The notes under the pieces are model-generated. The model was not told where the DNA came from, searched no databases, and saw only the letters and a list, made by a program, of their open reading frames with translations. The position numbers and the translations under genes are program-made. Below are positions 28,605 to 38,217 of a stretch of DNA of 64,000 bases, in pieces. Within the stretch, counting starts at the first letter, position 1, and each line of letters begins with the position of its first letter. Source of the stretch: Methylotetracoccus oryzae (GTDB lineage Bacteria; Pseudomonadota; Gammaproteobacteria; Methylococcales; Methylococcaceae); assembly GCF_006175985.1 (NCBI RefSeq), contig NZ_SRSH01000007.1, forward strand, positions 62,001 through 126,000, read 5' to 3'.

Positions 28605-28815
28605 GCAGCAGGTTTCAGGCCGGCAAATCAAGTGCTCCGGCGCCGCCTTGGCGACAGGACAAGCCGTAACGGTTGAAATCACGCGCCGCATCCCCAACGT
28701 GGGGTGTGAGGTGGCAGTGCGCTGCACCAGATTGCTCTCGCTGTTAGCGAGGCTCTTTCCTGCGTCACTGCCGCCGTCTCGTGGCTTACGCCTTTAACCC
28801 TGGAGTGACTGCAAC

Positions 28816-28908
28816 GTGAAACGTGACTACCGCAGCCAGCGCTGGCTGATCAGAACTGCCGGCGGCTTCATCCTGGCCGGCATCGGACTCGTCTTCATCC
28901 TCTTGTAA
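28816..28908 (+). CDS. Predicted 30-residue single-pass membrane peptide
   Basis: GTG-started reading frame of 30 codons. A basic N-terminus (KRDYRSQRWLIR) is followed by one hydrophobic helix (TAGGFILAGIGLVFILL) and a TAA stop. GGAG lies ten bases upstream of the GTG. The positive-inside charge pattern and ribosome binding site argue for a real small protein. No family recognised. It lies between the ABC importer and the next exported-protein gene. Confidence 0.45.
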   Translation: MKRDYRSQRWLIRTAGGFILAGIGLVFILL

Positions 28909-29063
28909 ACTGTTCGGGCCATCATCGGAGCGGGTGCCTCGGCTACTCGCTCCAACCCTCTGCCAAACGCACCCCTCGCCCAGCCTCCCCGTGGCCTGAC
29001 AGTATATTGCGGCCCCGCACCATGGGAGAATGGATACGGACGGATTCAAGCAACAGGAACGGC

Positions 29064-30293
29064 ATGGGTCGAGAGAACGAACGGTGTGAAGCAACATGCA
29101 AGCCGTCGGCAGCGCTGCATCGAATCTTTGGTATCCCGGTACTGTCGGCCCTGCTGATGCAGCCAGGGTGCATGTCGGCAATCTCCCTGAAACAGGCAGT
29201 CCAGGGCTATAACACCGCGACGACCGACATCCTCGCGGAGCAATTGCTAGCCAATATCGTGAGGGTCGGTCAACGTCAAACGGCACACTTCACCGGCGTC
29301 ACGAGCATCGCCGCCACCTTCAACTACACGGTCAACGCCGGCGCCACCCCGGCACTGACAGGCGATAGTGGCGGCATGATTCTGCCCACATTCGGGGGCA
29401 GCGCCTCCGACAATCCAACCTTCAGCATCGTTCCCATCGAGGGCGAGGACTTCTCCAAGCGGCTGCTCAATCCGATGGATGAAGGGAAATTGACGCTGCT
29501 GCTGCGCCAGTACACCGACATTGATCTGGCACTGCGCCTGATGGCAGGCGAGGTGCGCATCGAAGAGCAAGGACAGGAGCGCTCACATCTCAATCGCCCC
29601 TCCCATACGGCGGGCTATCCGCTGTTTCGCCGTATCGTCTTGCATCTGTCCTCGATCCAGGATCGCAACCATCTTTACGTGGAACCCCTGACCTTCGTCC
29701 GCGAGTGGACGCTGCCGGTCGAATCCGTCACAGCGGAAGGCTTCCAGGCGCTGGAACACGAATACGAGGTCAGCTACGACGCGAACGCGAAGGCCTACCG
29801 GTTGCAGAAGCAGGAGGAGGGAAGGCTGATGATCACGAACTATGACCCGGACGCTCTGACCAACGACGAACGGCTCCGCCTGAACGATGTGATCGAGCAC
29901 AACGCACCAAACGAGATCGCCATCGACATCCGGCCCGGCTTTCCGGGCGGCGAATTTCCGATCGTCGGCAAATTCCGGCTGCGCAGCTTCATGAATGTGC
30001 TCGCCTTCGTCGGCCGTGATCTGACCGACGAGCCCGAGTACGATGTTGCGCCCGATCCGCGCACGCCGCCGGTGCGGGAGAACCCGCCGCATACACTGGA
30101 GCTGATGTCGTCGGCACTGCCTATCCTCGATGCCGAGCAAACCGCCTATCTGAATGGCCGGCACTACGCATTGAAGCCGGATACCGGTTACCCGTGGAAC
30201 CGAGCCGCCTTCCAGCTGCTCACGACCCTCTACCAGATGACGGTCGTCGATCTACCGCGTTTCAACACGCCGGCCATCACGATTGCCAAATAG
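29064..30293 (+). CDS. Uncharacterised exported protein
   Basis: A 409-residue protein. Near residues 20-36 there is a hydrophobic export segment (IFGIPVLSALLMQPGC). The Cys at its end is an atypical lipobox (MQPGC), so lipidation is uncertain. The mature part has AISLKQAVQGYNTATTDILAEQLLANIVRV, a Gly/Ser/Thr-rich strand region, and FLVPLTFVREW-like strands, with no catalytic motif I recognise. I chose the ATG at 29064 because AGGA stands six bases upstream; the frame is open to 29007. Function unknown; the sequence looks like a periplasmic or outer-membrane-associated protein. Confidence 0.65.
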   Translation: MGRENERCEATCKPSAALHRIFGIPVLSALLMQPGCMSAISLKQAVQGYNTATTDILAEQLLANIVRVGQRQTAHFTGVTSIAATFNYTVNAGATPALTGDSGGMILPTFGGSASDNPTFSIVPIEGEDFSKRLLNPMDEGKLTLLLRQYTDIDLALRLMAGEVRIEEQGQERSHLNRPSHTAGYPLFRRIVLHLSSIQDRNHLYVEPLTFVREWTLPVESVTAEGFQALEHEYEVSYDANAKAYRLQKQEEGRLMITNYDPDALTNDERLRLNDVIEHNAPNEIAIDIRPGFPGGEFPIVGKFRLRSFMNVLAFVGRDLTDEPEYDVAPDPRTPPVRENPPHTLELMSSALPILDAEQTAYLNGRHYALKPDTGYPWNRAAFQLLTTLYQMTVVDLPRFNTPAITIAK

Positions 30294-30434
30294 GCGGGAA
30301 AAAGAGCAGCTTCCGAAATCAACGACGATTGCTGGTCACTGCGGTCATTCGCCGCACCTTATCCCGGATTTCCTTTGACCCAGGCATGACTTACACTTAG
30401 CGCCCATACCTGGGTGACTGACAGACGCTCGCCG

Positions 30435-32564
30435 ATGACGACGAAGAAATCGAAAGGACCGGCAGGGAGCGGTAAAACCCCTCCCTCGCGCAGCCCACAT
30501 ACAACCGACAAGAACCGCGAGGATCAGCCGGCCGTGACTGAGCGGCGCGCTGCCGCGCCCAAAGCCACGAAGAGCGGCCAGGCGGCCGGCACGGGTAGCC
30601 CTGCAGAGAAGCCGACGAAGCGTGAAGTGGTTACCCCCTCGATGCAGGACAAGGCGGCGCCAGATCAGAAAGCGGGTACCGACAGCTCCCCGCCCCCGGC
30701 CGACTCATCGGTAGGACCGGCCACCCAGCCTCCGGCAAAGGCCGCGTCGACGCCCGACAAACCTGCCGACGTTTTGGCAAGCGTGGCAGTCGCTGCGAGG
30801 GAACCGCTGCAGGCCGCTACAGGGCCAACCCCGACGGAAGAACGGGTGAGCGCAGTTGTGGCGACCGAATCCAGTTCGCCCCAAGCAGTCGAACCGGAGG
30901 CGGTGGCGGCCCCGGAGCCTCCGGTTCTTTTCGAGCCCCTATCTGCCCCAGCACCTGGCCCCGAAAATGTTCCCGAGCCGGAAACGGAACCGGGCCCCTC
31001 AATCGCGGGCCGTCTTGAACCCGAGAGCGAGCCCGCAGCGGGCAACGCGCCCGACGCCGTCGCGGCGCCTGAGCCGACGCCTCGGCCATCCATGTTCATC
31101 GTCCATGTCACGCCGGAAATCGCACCCGTCGCCAAAGTCGGAGGCTTGGCCGACGTCGTGTTCGGTCTGGCCAAGGAACAGGAGATTCGCGGCAATCACG
31201 TCGAGATCATCCTGCCGAAGTACGATTCGCTCCGCTACGATCAGGTCTGGGGCCTGACGGAGACCTATAACGATCTCTGGGTGCCGTGGTACGGCGGTTC
31301 GATCCATTGCACCGTCTATTTCGGCTTTGCCCACGGCCGCAAGTGCTTCTTCATCGAGCCGCATTCCGCTGACAACTTTTTCAACCGGGGTTGCATCTAC
31401 GGCTTCAACGACGACATCCTGCGCTTCGCGTTTTTCTCGCGGGCAGCACTCGAATTCCTGTGGAAATCGGGGAAACATCCGGACATCATTCATTGCCATG
31501 ACTGGCAGACCGCGCTGGTACCGGTATTCCTGTACGAAATCTACCAGCACCTGGGCATGACCCACCCGCGGGTTTGTTTCACGATCCACAACTTCAAGCA
31601 TCAGGGCGTTACAGGGGCCAACCTGCTCCACGCGACCGGTCTGAACCGGCCCGAATACTACTTCCACTATGATCGCCTGCGCGACAACAACAACGTGCAT
31701 GCCATCAACCTGACGAAGGGCGGGATCGTCTATTCGAACTTCATCACCACGGTCTCTCCGCGTCACGCAGTGGAAGCGAAGGACCATGGCGAGGGTTTTG
31801 GGCTGGAACCAACCCTCCATATACATCACCAGAAATACGGTGGCGTGCTGAACGGGATCGACTACGAAGCCTGGAACCCGGAAATCGACCGCTATATCCC
31901 GTTCCACTACACCGCCGACACAATCGAGGACAAATACCGTAACAAGATTGCGTTGCGCGACCGCTTGTTGTTGTCGGACAACGAGAAGCCCATCGTTGCC
32001 TTCATCGGGCGTCTGGATCCGCAGAAGGGTCTGGAACTGATACGGCACGCGATGTTCTACACATTGCACCGAAACGGGCAATTCGTACTGCTCGGCTCAA
32101 GCCCCGACAGTCAGATCAACAATTATTTCTGGGGCCTCAAACACCAGCTCAACGACAATCCCGACTGCCATCTCGAGATCGGCTTCAACGAGGAGTTGTC
32201 GCACTTGATCTACTCGGGCGCCGACATGGTCATCGTCCCCAGCCGCTTCGAACCCTGCGGCCTGACCCAGATGATCGCCATGCGTTATGGCACAGTGCCC
32301 GTGGTACGTGAGGTGGGCGGGCTCGCCGACACCGTGTTCGACAAGGACTATTCACACCGCCCCTTGCATGAGCGGAACGGCTACATCTTCCGCGACTACG
32401 ACTTCGGCGGGCTTGAATCGGCCCTCGGACGCGCCATCAGCTGCTACTACGAGTATCCCGAGCACTTCCGCGAACTCATGAAGAATGCCATGCGTTATGA
32501 CTACTCGTGGAACCATCCGGGGCAGCACTACATGAACATCTACGACTACATTCGCGAGAAGTAA
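30435..32564 (+). CDS. glgA: Glycogen synthase (GT5) with a long disordered N-terminal extension
   Basis: Transfers glucose from ADP-glucose to the growing alpha-1,4-glucan. The GT5 catalytic part begins at residue about 220 with HVTPEIAPVAKVGGLADVV, where KVGGL binds the nucleotide sugar; HCHDWQTALVPVF and SRFEPCGLTQMIAMRYGTVPVV follow, ending DYSWNHPGQHYMNIY. Total length is 709 residues against about 480 for ordinary GlgA. The excess is a low-complexity Ala/Pro/Glu/Ser/Thr region at residues 1-219. The ATG at 30435 begins MTTKKSK; a GTG at 30414 is possible, and a third candidate, ATG 31092, would yield the canonical length but has no ribosome binding site. The GH13 gene follows 19 bases later. 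Confidence 0.9.
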   Translation: MTTKKSKGPAGSGKTPPSRSPHTTDKNREDQPAVTERRAAAPKATKSGQAAGTGSPAEKPTKREVVTPSMQDKAAPDQKAGTDSSPPPADSSVGPATQPPAKAASTPDKPADVLASVAVAAREPLQAATGPTPTEERVSAVVATESSSPQAVEPEAVAAPEPPVLFEPLSAPAPGPENVPEPETEPGPSIAGRLEPESEPAAGNAPDAVAAPEPTPRPSMFIVHVTPEIAPVAKVGGLADVVFGLAKEQEIRGNHVEIILPKYDSLRYDQVWGLTETYNDLWVPWYGGSIHCTVYFGFAHGRKCFFIEPHSADNFFNRGCIYGFNDDILRFAFFSRAALEFLWKSGKHPDIIHCHDWQTALVPVFLYEIYQHLGMTHPRVCFTIHNFKHQGVTGANLLHATGLNRPEYYFHYDRLRDNNNVHAINLTKGGIVYSNFITTVSPRHAVEAKDHGEGFGLEPTLHIHHQKYGGVLNGIDYEAWNPEIDRYIPFHYTADTIEDKYRNKIALRDRLLLSDNEKPIVAFIGRLDPQKGLELIRHAMFYTLHRNGQFVLLGSSPDSQINNYFWGLKHQLNDNPDCHLEIGFNEELSHLIYSGADMVIVPSRFEPCGLTQMIAMRYGTVPVVREVGGLADTVFDKDYSHRPLHERNGYIFRDYDFGGLESALGRAISCYYEYPEHFRELMKNAMRYDYSWNHPGQHYMNIYDYIREK

Positions 32565-32583
32565 GGCCGCAGTAACCGAGTCG

Positions 32584-33843
32584 ATGCGCATCTACAATCT
32601 TTTTCCGCTGCTGGCGGGCCCTCTGAAGGACTGGAAACCCCATCTGGAACGCGCGGCCGATCTCGGCTTCGACTGGGTCTTTGTGAACCCGATTCAACAG
32701 CCTGGCAAGTCAGGCAGCCTGTATTCGATCAGGGACTATTTCGCGATCAACACGGCGCTGCTCGATCCGGCCTCGACCCAGACGGCCGAGGAGCAGATGC
32801 GCGACATCGTGCGCTATGCGTCGGAATTGGGACTGTCGATGATGGTGGATCTCGTCATCAACCATTGTGCGTATGATTCGCGGCTACTGCAGGACCATCC
32901 CAAGTGGTTCGTACGGGAAGGCGGGAAAATCGCTCATCCGCATTGCCTGCACGAGGGCCACCTTGTGGTCTGGGAAGACCTCGCGCGCTTCGATTTCGGA
33001 ACCAGCGAGCGCGAGCCGCTGATCCGTTTCTGCAAGGAAGTCATCGATTACCTTGCCGGGCTGGGCTTCCGCGGGTTCCGCTGCGACGCCGCTTATCAGA
33101 TTCCGCAGTCCGTATGGTCCCGGCTGATGAATGACACGCGGCGCGATCGGCCCGATACCGTCTTTGCCGCCGAGACACTGGGGTGTTCGGCCGATCAGAC
33201 CAAGGAGACGGCGAGGGCCGGCTTCGATTACATCTTCAACAGCTCCAAGTGGTGGGACTTTTCCAGTCCATGGCTGATGGAGCAATACCATCTGACACGC
33301 GACACCTCACCGTCGATCAGCTTCCCGGAAAGTCATGACACGCCACGGCTGGCTGCCGACTCTCAGGGCAATCAGGACCTGATGAAGCAGCGTTACCTTT
33401 TTGCGGCGCTGTTCTCTGCCGGCGTGATGATGCCGATGGGCTATGAATACGGTTTCGCCCGCCCATTGCACGTCGTGAACACACGGCCGTCGGACTGGGA
33501 GGAAACGCCGATCGACCTGACGGACTTCATTCGCAGCGTCAACCAGATCAAGGCCAGTCACGACGTATTCCAGGAGGAAAGCCTTACCGAGGTACTGCCG
33601 CACCCCAACCCCGGCGTCCTGGTGCTGTGGAAGGCGGCCCCGCGATCCGGCCGCGAGGCTCTGCTCGTCCTGAACAAGGACCCGTGGAACCGCCAGACTT
33701 TCCATACGGAAGACCTCTACCAGTATGTGCAAAGTCCGCCGCCGTTGACCGATGTATCACCCGAGTGGCCGATGAGCTTCCTGCCCACGCCTTTCGTTTA
33801 CGAACTGCCGCCGGGCGTTGGGCGCGTCTTGGTGTCTGCCTAG
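32584..33843 (+). CDS. GH13 alpha-amylase-superfamily enzyme
   Basis: A 419-residue cytosolic (no signal peptide) GH13 catalytic barrel. The nucleophile is D168 in GFRGFRCDAAYQ, the acid/base is E197 in FAAETLG, and the transition-state Asp is D252 in PESHDTPR; the conserved VDLVINH is at about residues 88-94. The N-terminal RIYNLFPLLAGPLKDWKPHL resembles the start of GlgE-type maltosyltransferases, but the protein lacks GlgE's other domains (about 670 residues). Its gene lies 19 bases after glgA, so it probably trims or transfers glycogen-type glucans. Reaction type (hydrolase or transferase) is not decided. Confidence 0.82.
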   Translation: MRIYNLFPLLAGPLKDWKPHLERAADLGFDWVFVNPIQQPGKSGSLYSIRDYFAINTALLDPASTQTAEEQMRDIVRYASELGLSMMVDLVINHCAYDSRLLQDHPKWFVREGGKIAHPHCLHEGHLVVWEDLARFDFGTSEREPLIRFCKEVIDYLAGLGFRGFRCDAAYQIPQSVWSRLMNDTRRDRPDTVFAAETLGCSADQTKETARAGFDYIFNSSKWWDFSSPWLMEQYHLTRDTSPSISFPESHDTPRLAADSQGNQDLMKQRYLFAALFSAGVMMPMGYEYGFARPLHVVNTRPSDWEETPIDLTDFIRSVNQIKASHDVFQEESLTEVLPHPNPGVLVLWKAAPRSGREALLVLNKDPWNRQTFHTEDLYQYVQSPPPLTDVSPEWPMSFLPTPFVYELPPGVGRVLVSA

Positions 33844-33905
33844 GTCGGAACCCGAGCCCACCCAAAACAGGTGACACTGACACGCACGAAGACGCCGCAG
33901 ATGGA

Positions 33906-34601
33906 TCACGGCTCGACGCGATGCCGAATGTCCCTGCCGGCGATCTGGTAGAGAACGTACTCGGCCAGATTTTGCGCGTGCTCCCCGATACGCTCGAAGG
34001 CCTTGATGATCAGGACGATATTGACGGCGAAGCCGATGTTCCGGGGGTCCTGCATAATGAAGGTCACCAGCCGGCGAAACGCGGCCTGGAACTCGAAATC
34101 CAGTTCTTCATGAGCCTCCAGGAGGTCCTCGGCGAGATTCCGGTCCCACCGGTCCACGACTCGCAAGGCGTTCTCCAGTTGGCCAACGGCAAGAGCGCCC
34201 ATGCTGGCGATGTCATGCAGCAAAACCGGGTTGGGATCGGCACCTTCACTGCCTAATAACTGCAGTCCGAGGTTAGCGATTCGCGCCGCTTCATCGCCGA
34301 CCCGCTCCAGATCCGTGATGCTCTTGGATACCGCGAAAACCAGGCGCAGATCGCTGCCGACCGGCGTCCTCAAGGCAATCAGCTGGACGATTTCGGAGTC
34401 CGCGCGCAATTCACAGGCGTCGACGTCTTTTTCGCGTGCAATCACACGCTGGGCCAGTGTCAGGTCGCGGTCGCACAGGGCGTCTCTCGCATCCTTGACC
34501 TGGGTGAGCGCCAAGGCACCCATTTCTAGAACCAGATAGTGGAGGTGGCTGAGTTCACCGTCGTAACGGCGAACGATGTGGCCTTCTCTAGGTACCGACA
34601 T
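33906..34601 (-). CDS. phoU: Phosphate-uptake regulator PhoU
   Basis: A 231-residue helical-bundle protein that links the Pst transporter to PhoR/PhoB signalling. Two PhoU repeats carry the metal-binding patterns ELRADSEIVQLIALRTPVGSDLR and DLERVGDEAARIA in the first, and AFERIGEHAQNLAEYVLY in the second. AGGAAGG precedes the ATG. It is the last gene of pstC-pstA-pstB-phoU, 20 bases after pstB. Confidence 0.95.
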   Translation of the reverse strand: MSVPREGHIVRRYDGELSHLHYLVLEMGALALTQVKDARDALCDRDLTLAQRVIAREKDVDACELRADSEIVQLIALRTPVGSDLRLVFAVSKSITDLERVGDEAARIANLGLQLLGSEGADPNPVLLHDIASMGALAVGQLENALRVVDRWDRNLAEDLLEAHEELDFEFQAAFRRLVTFIMQDPRNIGFAVNIVLIIKAFERIGEHAQNLAEYVLYQIAGRDIRHRVEP

Positions 34602-34621
34602 GGCCCTTCCTCACGCGAGAT

Positions 34622-35509
34622 TTAGCCGAATCGGCCGGTGATGTAATCTTCAGTCAGTTGATGACGGGGATTCGTGAAGACCTGCGCCGTTTCGCCGACT
34701 TCGATCAGTTTCCCGAGATGGAAATAGGCAGTCCTCTGCGACACGCGGGCGGCCTGCTGCATCGAATGGGTGACGATGGCAATCGTGAACTGCATGCGCA
34801 ATTCGTCGATCAACTGTTCGATTCGCGCGGTGGCGATCGGATCCAGCGCCGAACACGGTTCGTCCATCAGAATGACTTCCGGGTTCACTGCGATCGTCCG
34901 CGCGATGCACAGGCGCTGCTGCTGTCCGCCGGAGAGACTGGTACCGGGCTGGTCCAGGGAGTCCTTGACCTCATCCCAAAGGCCCGCGCGTCGCAAGGAG
35001 TTCTCGACCACTTCTTCGAGTTCCGCCTTGTTCTGCGTCAAGCCATGGATGCGCGGTCCGTAGGCAACATTTTCGTAGATCGACTTCGGAAACGGGTTGG
35101 GCTTCTGGAATACCATGCCGATCTGCGCCCGCAGCGGCACGACGTCCATCTGCGGGTCGTAGATGTCTTGCCCGTCAAGCTGGATGGAACCCGTTACGCG
35201 ACAACCAACGATGGTGTCGTTCATGCGGTTCAGGCAACGGATAAAGGTCGACTTGCCGCAGCCCGAAGGGCCGATCAGAGCGATGACCTCATTCCGGCCG
35301 ATATCGAGGTTAACCCCATGAATCGCCTGTTTGGGCCCATAAAACACGTTCACATCCCGACAGACCATTCTTGCGTTGGATGCCGTGACTTCGCCTACGG
35401 TGTCGCCGTAGTCACGATCGAACGAGACGTTCGTACCTAGCCTCTTGGCCGGCTTCACCTCGGTCCTTTCGTCTCTCATAGCCGTTTTCAGTTCCAGCAA
35501 GCTGTTCAT
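34622..35509 (-). CDS. pstB: Phosphate ABC transporter ATPase PstB
   Basis: A 295-residue ATPase. Walker A is [19 protein letters not shown], the Q-loop is [20 protein letters not shown], the signature is [16 protein letters not shown], Walker B is [16 protein letters not shown], and the switch His is in [12 protein letters not shown]. The N-terminal 45 residues before the ABC core form an extension longer than in E. coli PstB. AGGAG lies upstream of the ATG. Confidence 0.96.
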   Translation of the reverse strand: MNSLLELKTAMRDERTEVKPAKRLGTNVSFDRDYGDTVGEVTASNARMVCRDVNVFYGPKQAIHGVNLDIGRNEVIALIGPSGCGKSTFIRCLNRMNDTIVGCRVTGSIQLDGQDIYDPQMDVVPLRAQIGMVFQKPNPFPKSIYENVAYGPRIHGLTQNKAELEEVVENSLRRAGLWDEVKDSLDQPGTSLSGGQQQRLCIARTIAVNPEVILMDEPCSALDPIATARIEQLIDELRMQFTIAIVTHSMQQAARVSQRTAYFHLGKLIEVGETAQVFTNPRHQLTEDYITGRFG

Positions 35510-35540
35510 GGACGTTTTTATCTCCTACCTCGACGCCTTC

Positions 35541-36845
35541 CTACCAGCGGCGCTCAAAGCGCCGCCTCAGGTAGACCGCCAGGCCATTCATCAATATTAG
35601 AAACGCCAATAGCACCAGAATGGCGGCGGACGTGCGTTCCACGAAGGCGCGTTCCGGACTGTCCGCCCAAAGATAGATTTGCACCGGAAGGACAGTGGCC
35701 GGATCCATCACACTCCCCGGCACATCGACGATGAAGGCAACCATGCCGATCATCAGCAACGGCGCACTCTCACCCAGAGCCCGCGCCATACCGATGATGC
35801 CACCGGTCAGCATGCCCGGCAGAGCCAGCGGCAAGACGTGATGCAACACGGTCTGCATCGACGACGCGCCGACGCCAAGCGCTGCTTCGCGAATCGATGG
35901 GGGTACCGCCTTGAGCGCCGAGCGGCCCGCAATGATGATCACTGGCAAGGTCATCAGCGTCAGCACCAAGCCACCGACGAGCGGGGATGACCGAGGCAGT
36001 TGAAAAAAGTTGATGAATACCGCCAGACCAAGGAGACCGAACACGATGGACGGTACCGCAGCGAGGTTGTTGATGTTGACTTCGATGACGTCCGTCCACC
36101 GGTTGCGCGGAGCGAACTCCTCGAGGTAAATGGCGGCTGCGATACCCATCGGCAGCGACAAGGACAGGGTGACCAGCAGCGTGAAGAATGACCCCACGGC
36201 CGCCCCCCAGATGCCCGACTGCTCGGGCTCGCGGGAATCGCCCGCCGAAAAGAATTGGGTATTGAAGCGCTTCTCCAGCCGGTGCTCCTGCTTCAGGCGC
36301 GCCAGCCATTCGATCTGGTCGCTCTTCAGCCGGAACGAGTCCGTATCTGGCGCCCCGAGTTGGCCCTTCTCGAACATGTCCACGTCTGGCGAGGCGGTAA
36401 CCCAGATTGGTATCGTCTGGCCGATGAGGGCGGGATCGGCGACGACTCGGTCGCGAAGTTCATATGGCGCGCCTCCGCTCAGCAGCGCGCCTAGCGAGCG
36501 CTTACGCCCGCGTTCGGTGACCTCGGGAAACAGTTTACCAAGGCCCTGCCGGATCATCCCTGAATAATCGGCCTCCATCAGGCGCGTCCGCTCATCGCTG
36601 GAAGCCGCCACCATGGCGGGGTCGACAAACACGTCGAGTTCAATGCGGGTCTGCCAGAACGCCGAATGTCCCTTGAACAGAATATCGAGCAGCAAGATCG
36701 CGAGGACGACCAAACCACCGACGATGGCCGCGAGACCATAGGCGCGGAAACGCCGTTCAGCCGCACGGCGCCGCGGCAGACCCGCCTTGACCTTGGCGAG
36801 TGTTTCGCCGGGCGTGATCGGACGCGATGAGGACGCACTATTCAT
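35541..36845 (-). CDS. pstA: Phosphate ABC transporter permease PstA (long form)
   Basis: A 434-residue inner-membrane permease with the PstA EAA loop REAALGVGASSMQTVLHHVLPLALPGMLTG and the segment EFAPRNRWTDVIEVNINNLAAVPSIVFGLLGLAVF. It is about 140 residues longer than E. coli PstA. The extra residues lie between the first membrane segment and the core, as a periplasmic insert (DUF3333-like). Its start lies eight bases inside the end of pstC, so the two are co-translated. Confidence 0.93.
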   Translation of the reverse strand: MNSASSSRPITPGETLAKVKAGLPRRRAAERRFRAYGLAAIVGGLVVLAILLLDILFKGHSAFWQTRIELDVFVDPAMVAASSDERTRLMEADYSGMIRQGLGKLFPEVTERGRKRSLGALLSGGAPYELRDRVVADPALIGQTIPIWVTASPDVDMFEKGQLGAPDTDSFRLKSDQIEWLARLKQEHRLEKRFNTQFFSAGDSREPEQSGIWGAAVGSFFTLLVTLSLSLPMGIAAAIYLEEFAPRNRWTDVIEVNINNLAAVPSIVFGLLGLAVFINFFQLPRSSPLVGGLVLTLMTLPVIIIAGRSALKAVPPSIREAALGVGASSMQTVLHHVLPLALPGMLTGGIIGMARALGESAPLLMIGMVAFIVDVPGSVMDPATVLPVQIYLWADSPERAFVERTSAAILVLLAFLILMNGLAVYLRRRFERRW

Positions 36846-38217
36846 ATTGTTCCCGGTATTTGCGCACGATCATCAGCGCAGCGATATTCAACATCAGCGT
36901 GACCAGGAACAACACCAGACCCAGAGCAAATGCAGCCAGCGTCTTGGGGCTATCGAACTCCTGGTCACCGACCAACAATGTCACGATCTGCGTGGTCACC
37001 GTCGTCACTGCGGCCAGTGGATTGGCAGTGAGGTTGGCGGAAAGCCCAGCGGCCATGACGACGATCATCGTCTCGCCGATCGCGCGCGAAACGGCCAGCA
37101 GGATACCGCCAACGATGCCGGGAAGCGCTGCCGGAATGATGACTTGCCGGATGGTTTCGGATTGCGTCGCCCCCAGGGCATAAGCCCCGTCGCGGAGCGA
37201 TTGCGGCACGGCATTGATGAAGTCGTCCGAAAGCGACGATACGAAGGGGATGATCATGACGCCCATGACCAGACCGGCCGCTAGCGCGCTCTCCGACGAG
37301 ACGTCGAGCCCGAGCGACTGCCCGAGATCGCGGATATAAGGGGCCACGGTCAGCGCGGCGAAGAAACCGTATACCACGGTCGGTACGCCAGCCAGAATCT
37401 CCAGCAGCGGCTTCGCGACCGTGCGCACCCGGGGACTGGCATATTCGGCGAGGTAAATGGCCGACATCAAGCCGATCGGGACCGCCACGACCATTGCGAT
37501 GAAGGAGATCAGCAGAGTGCCCGTGAACAGGGGAACGGCCCCGAAGGCGCCGGAGGAACCCACCTGGTCAGCGCGGATCGCCATCTGTGGACTCCAGCGC
37601 AACCCGAAGAGAAAGTCCGTTACGGGCACTTTCTGGAAAAACAAAACGGATTCGAACACGACCGAAAGCACGATGCCGACCGTGGTGAAGATCGCGATCG
37701 TTGAGCAGGCGATCAGAAAGACCATCGTGCCCTTCTCGACCTTGTTGCGGGCGCGCTGCTCGACCTCGATTTGCCGGTGACCGAACCAGCCTCCAAGCGC
37801 GGCCAGAGCGATTACGCCAAGGCTCAACAGCCAGTCGCTGACAGCCTGCAGGTGCCGGTAATGATTGGCTGCTGCCTGAATGGACGGATCGCCACTGCCG
37901 GACCCCGCCCCGGCCATGGTATTCCTGATCTCGTTGATCAGAAGTGCAGCGCGTTCGCCGGAATCGCCCTGTAGTTCGCCCGGCAAGTCAGCCACGACGA
38001 GACGGCTCAGCACCGCTCCCTCGAACCCCAGCCAGATGAGCAGCAGCAATAGCGTGGGCACGCCGACCCACATCGCAAGGTAGTAGCCGTAGTAGCTGGG
38101 TAGCGAATGCAGTTCCTGGACCTTGCCGGACACGATGTCCAGCGAGCGCTTGCGACCGAAATAGTAGCCAGCGGTCGTCAGAACGAGGATCAGCAAAAGG
38201 AGAGTGGGCTTGTCCAC
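36838..38217 (-). CDS. pstC: Phosphate ABC transporter permease PstC (long form)
   Basis: A 459-residue inner-membrane permease. The core matches PstC, with LLEILAGVPTVVYGFFAALTVAP and the coupling loop RDGAYALGATQSETIRQVIIPAALPGIVGG. An N-terminal extension of about 140 residues adds two membrane segments and a loop not present in E. coli PstC. The start is a GTG with a weak upstream site. It is the first gene of the operon, 216 bases downstream of a Pho-box-like promoter. The usual pstS is missing upstream. Confidence 0.92.
   Translation of the reverse strand: MDKPTLLLLILVLTTAGYYFGRKRSLDIVSGKVQELHSLPSYYGYYLAMWVGVPTLLLLLIWLGFEGAVLSRLVVADLPGELQGDSGERAALLINEIRNTMAGAGSGSGDPSIQAAANHYRHLQAVSDWLLSLGVIALAALGGWFGHRQIEVEQRARNKVEKGTMVFLIACSTIAIFTTVGIVLSVVFESVLFFQKVPVTDFLFGLRWSPQMAIRADQVGSSGAFGAVPLFTGTLLISFIAMVVAVPIGLMSAIYLAEYASPRVRTVAKPLLEILAGVPTVVYGFFAALTVAPYIRDLGQSLGLDVSSESALAAGLVMGVMIIPFVSSLSDDFINAVPQSLRDGAYALGATQSETIRQVIIPAALPGIVGGILLAVSRAIGETMIVVMAAGLSANLTANPLAAVTTVTTQIVTLLVGDQEFDSPKTLAAFALGLVLFLVTLMLNIAALMIVRKYREQYE

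Noticed and set aside
28736-28750. Short stem CTCGCT / AGCGAG as a terminator of the importer operon
   Set aside because: The loop is only three bases and the following T-run is broken; too weak to call.
30375-30397. TTGACC and TACACT as a glgA promoter
   Set aside because: The spacer is only 11 bases, far below the needed 16-19.
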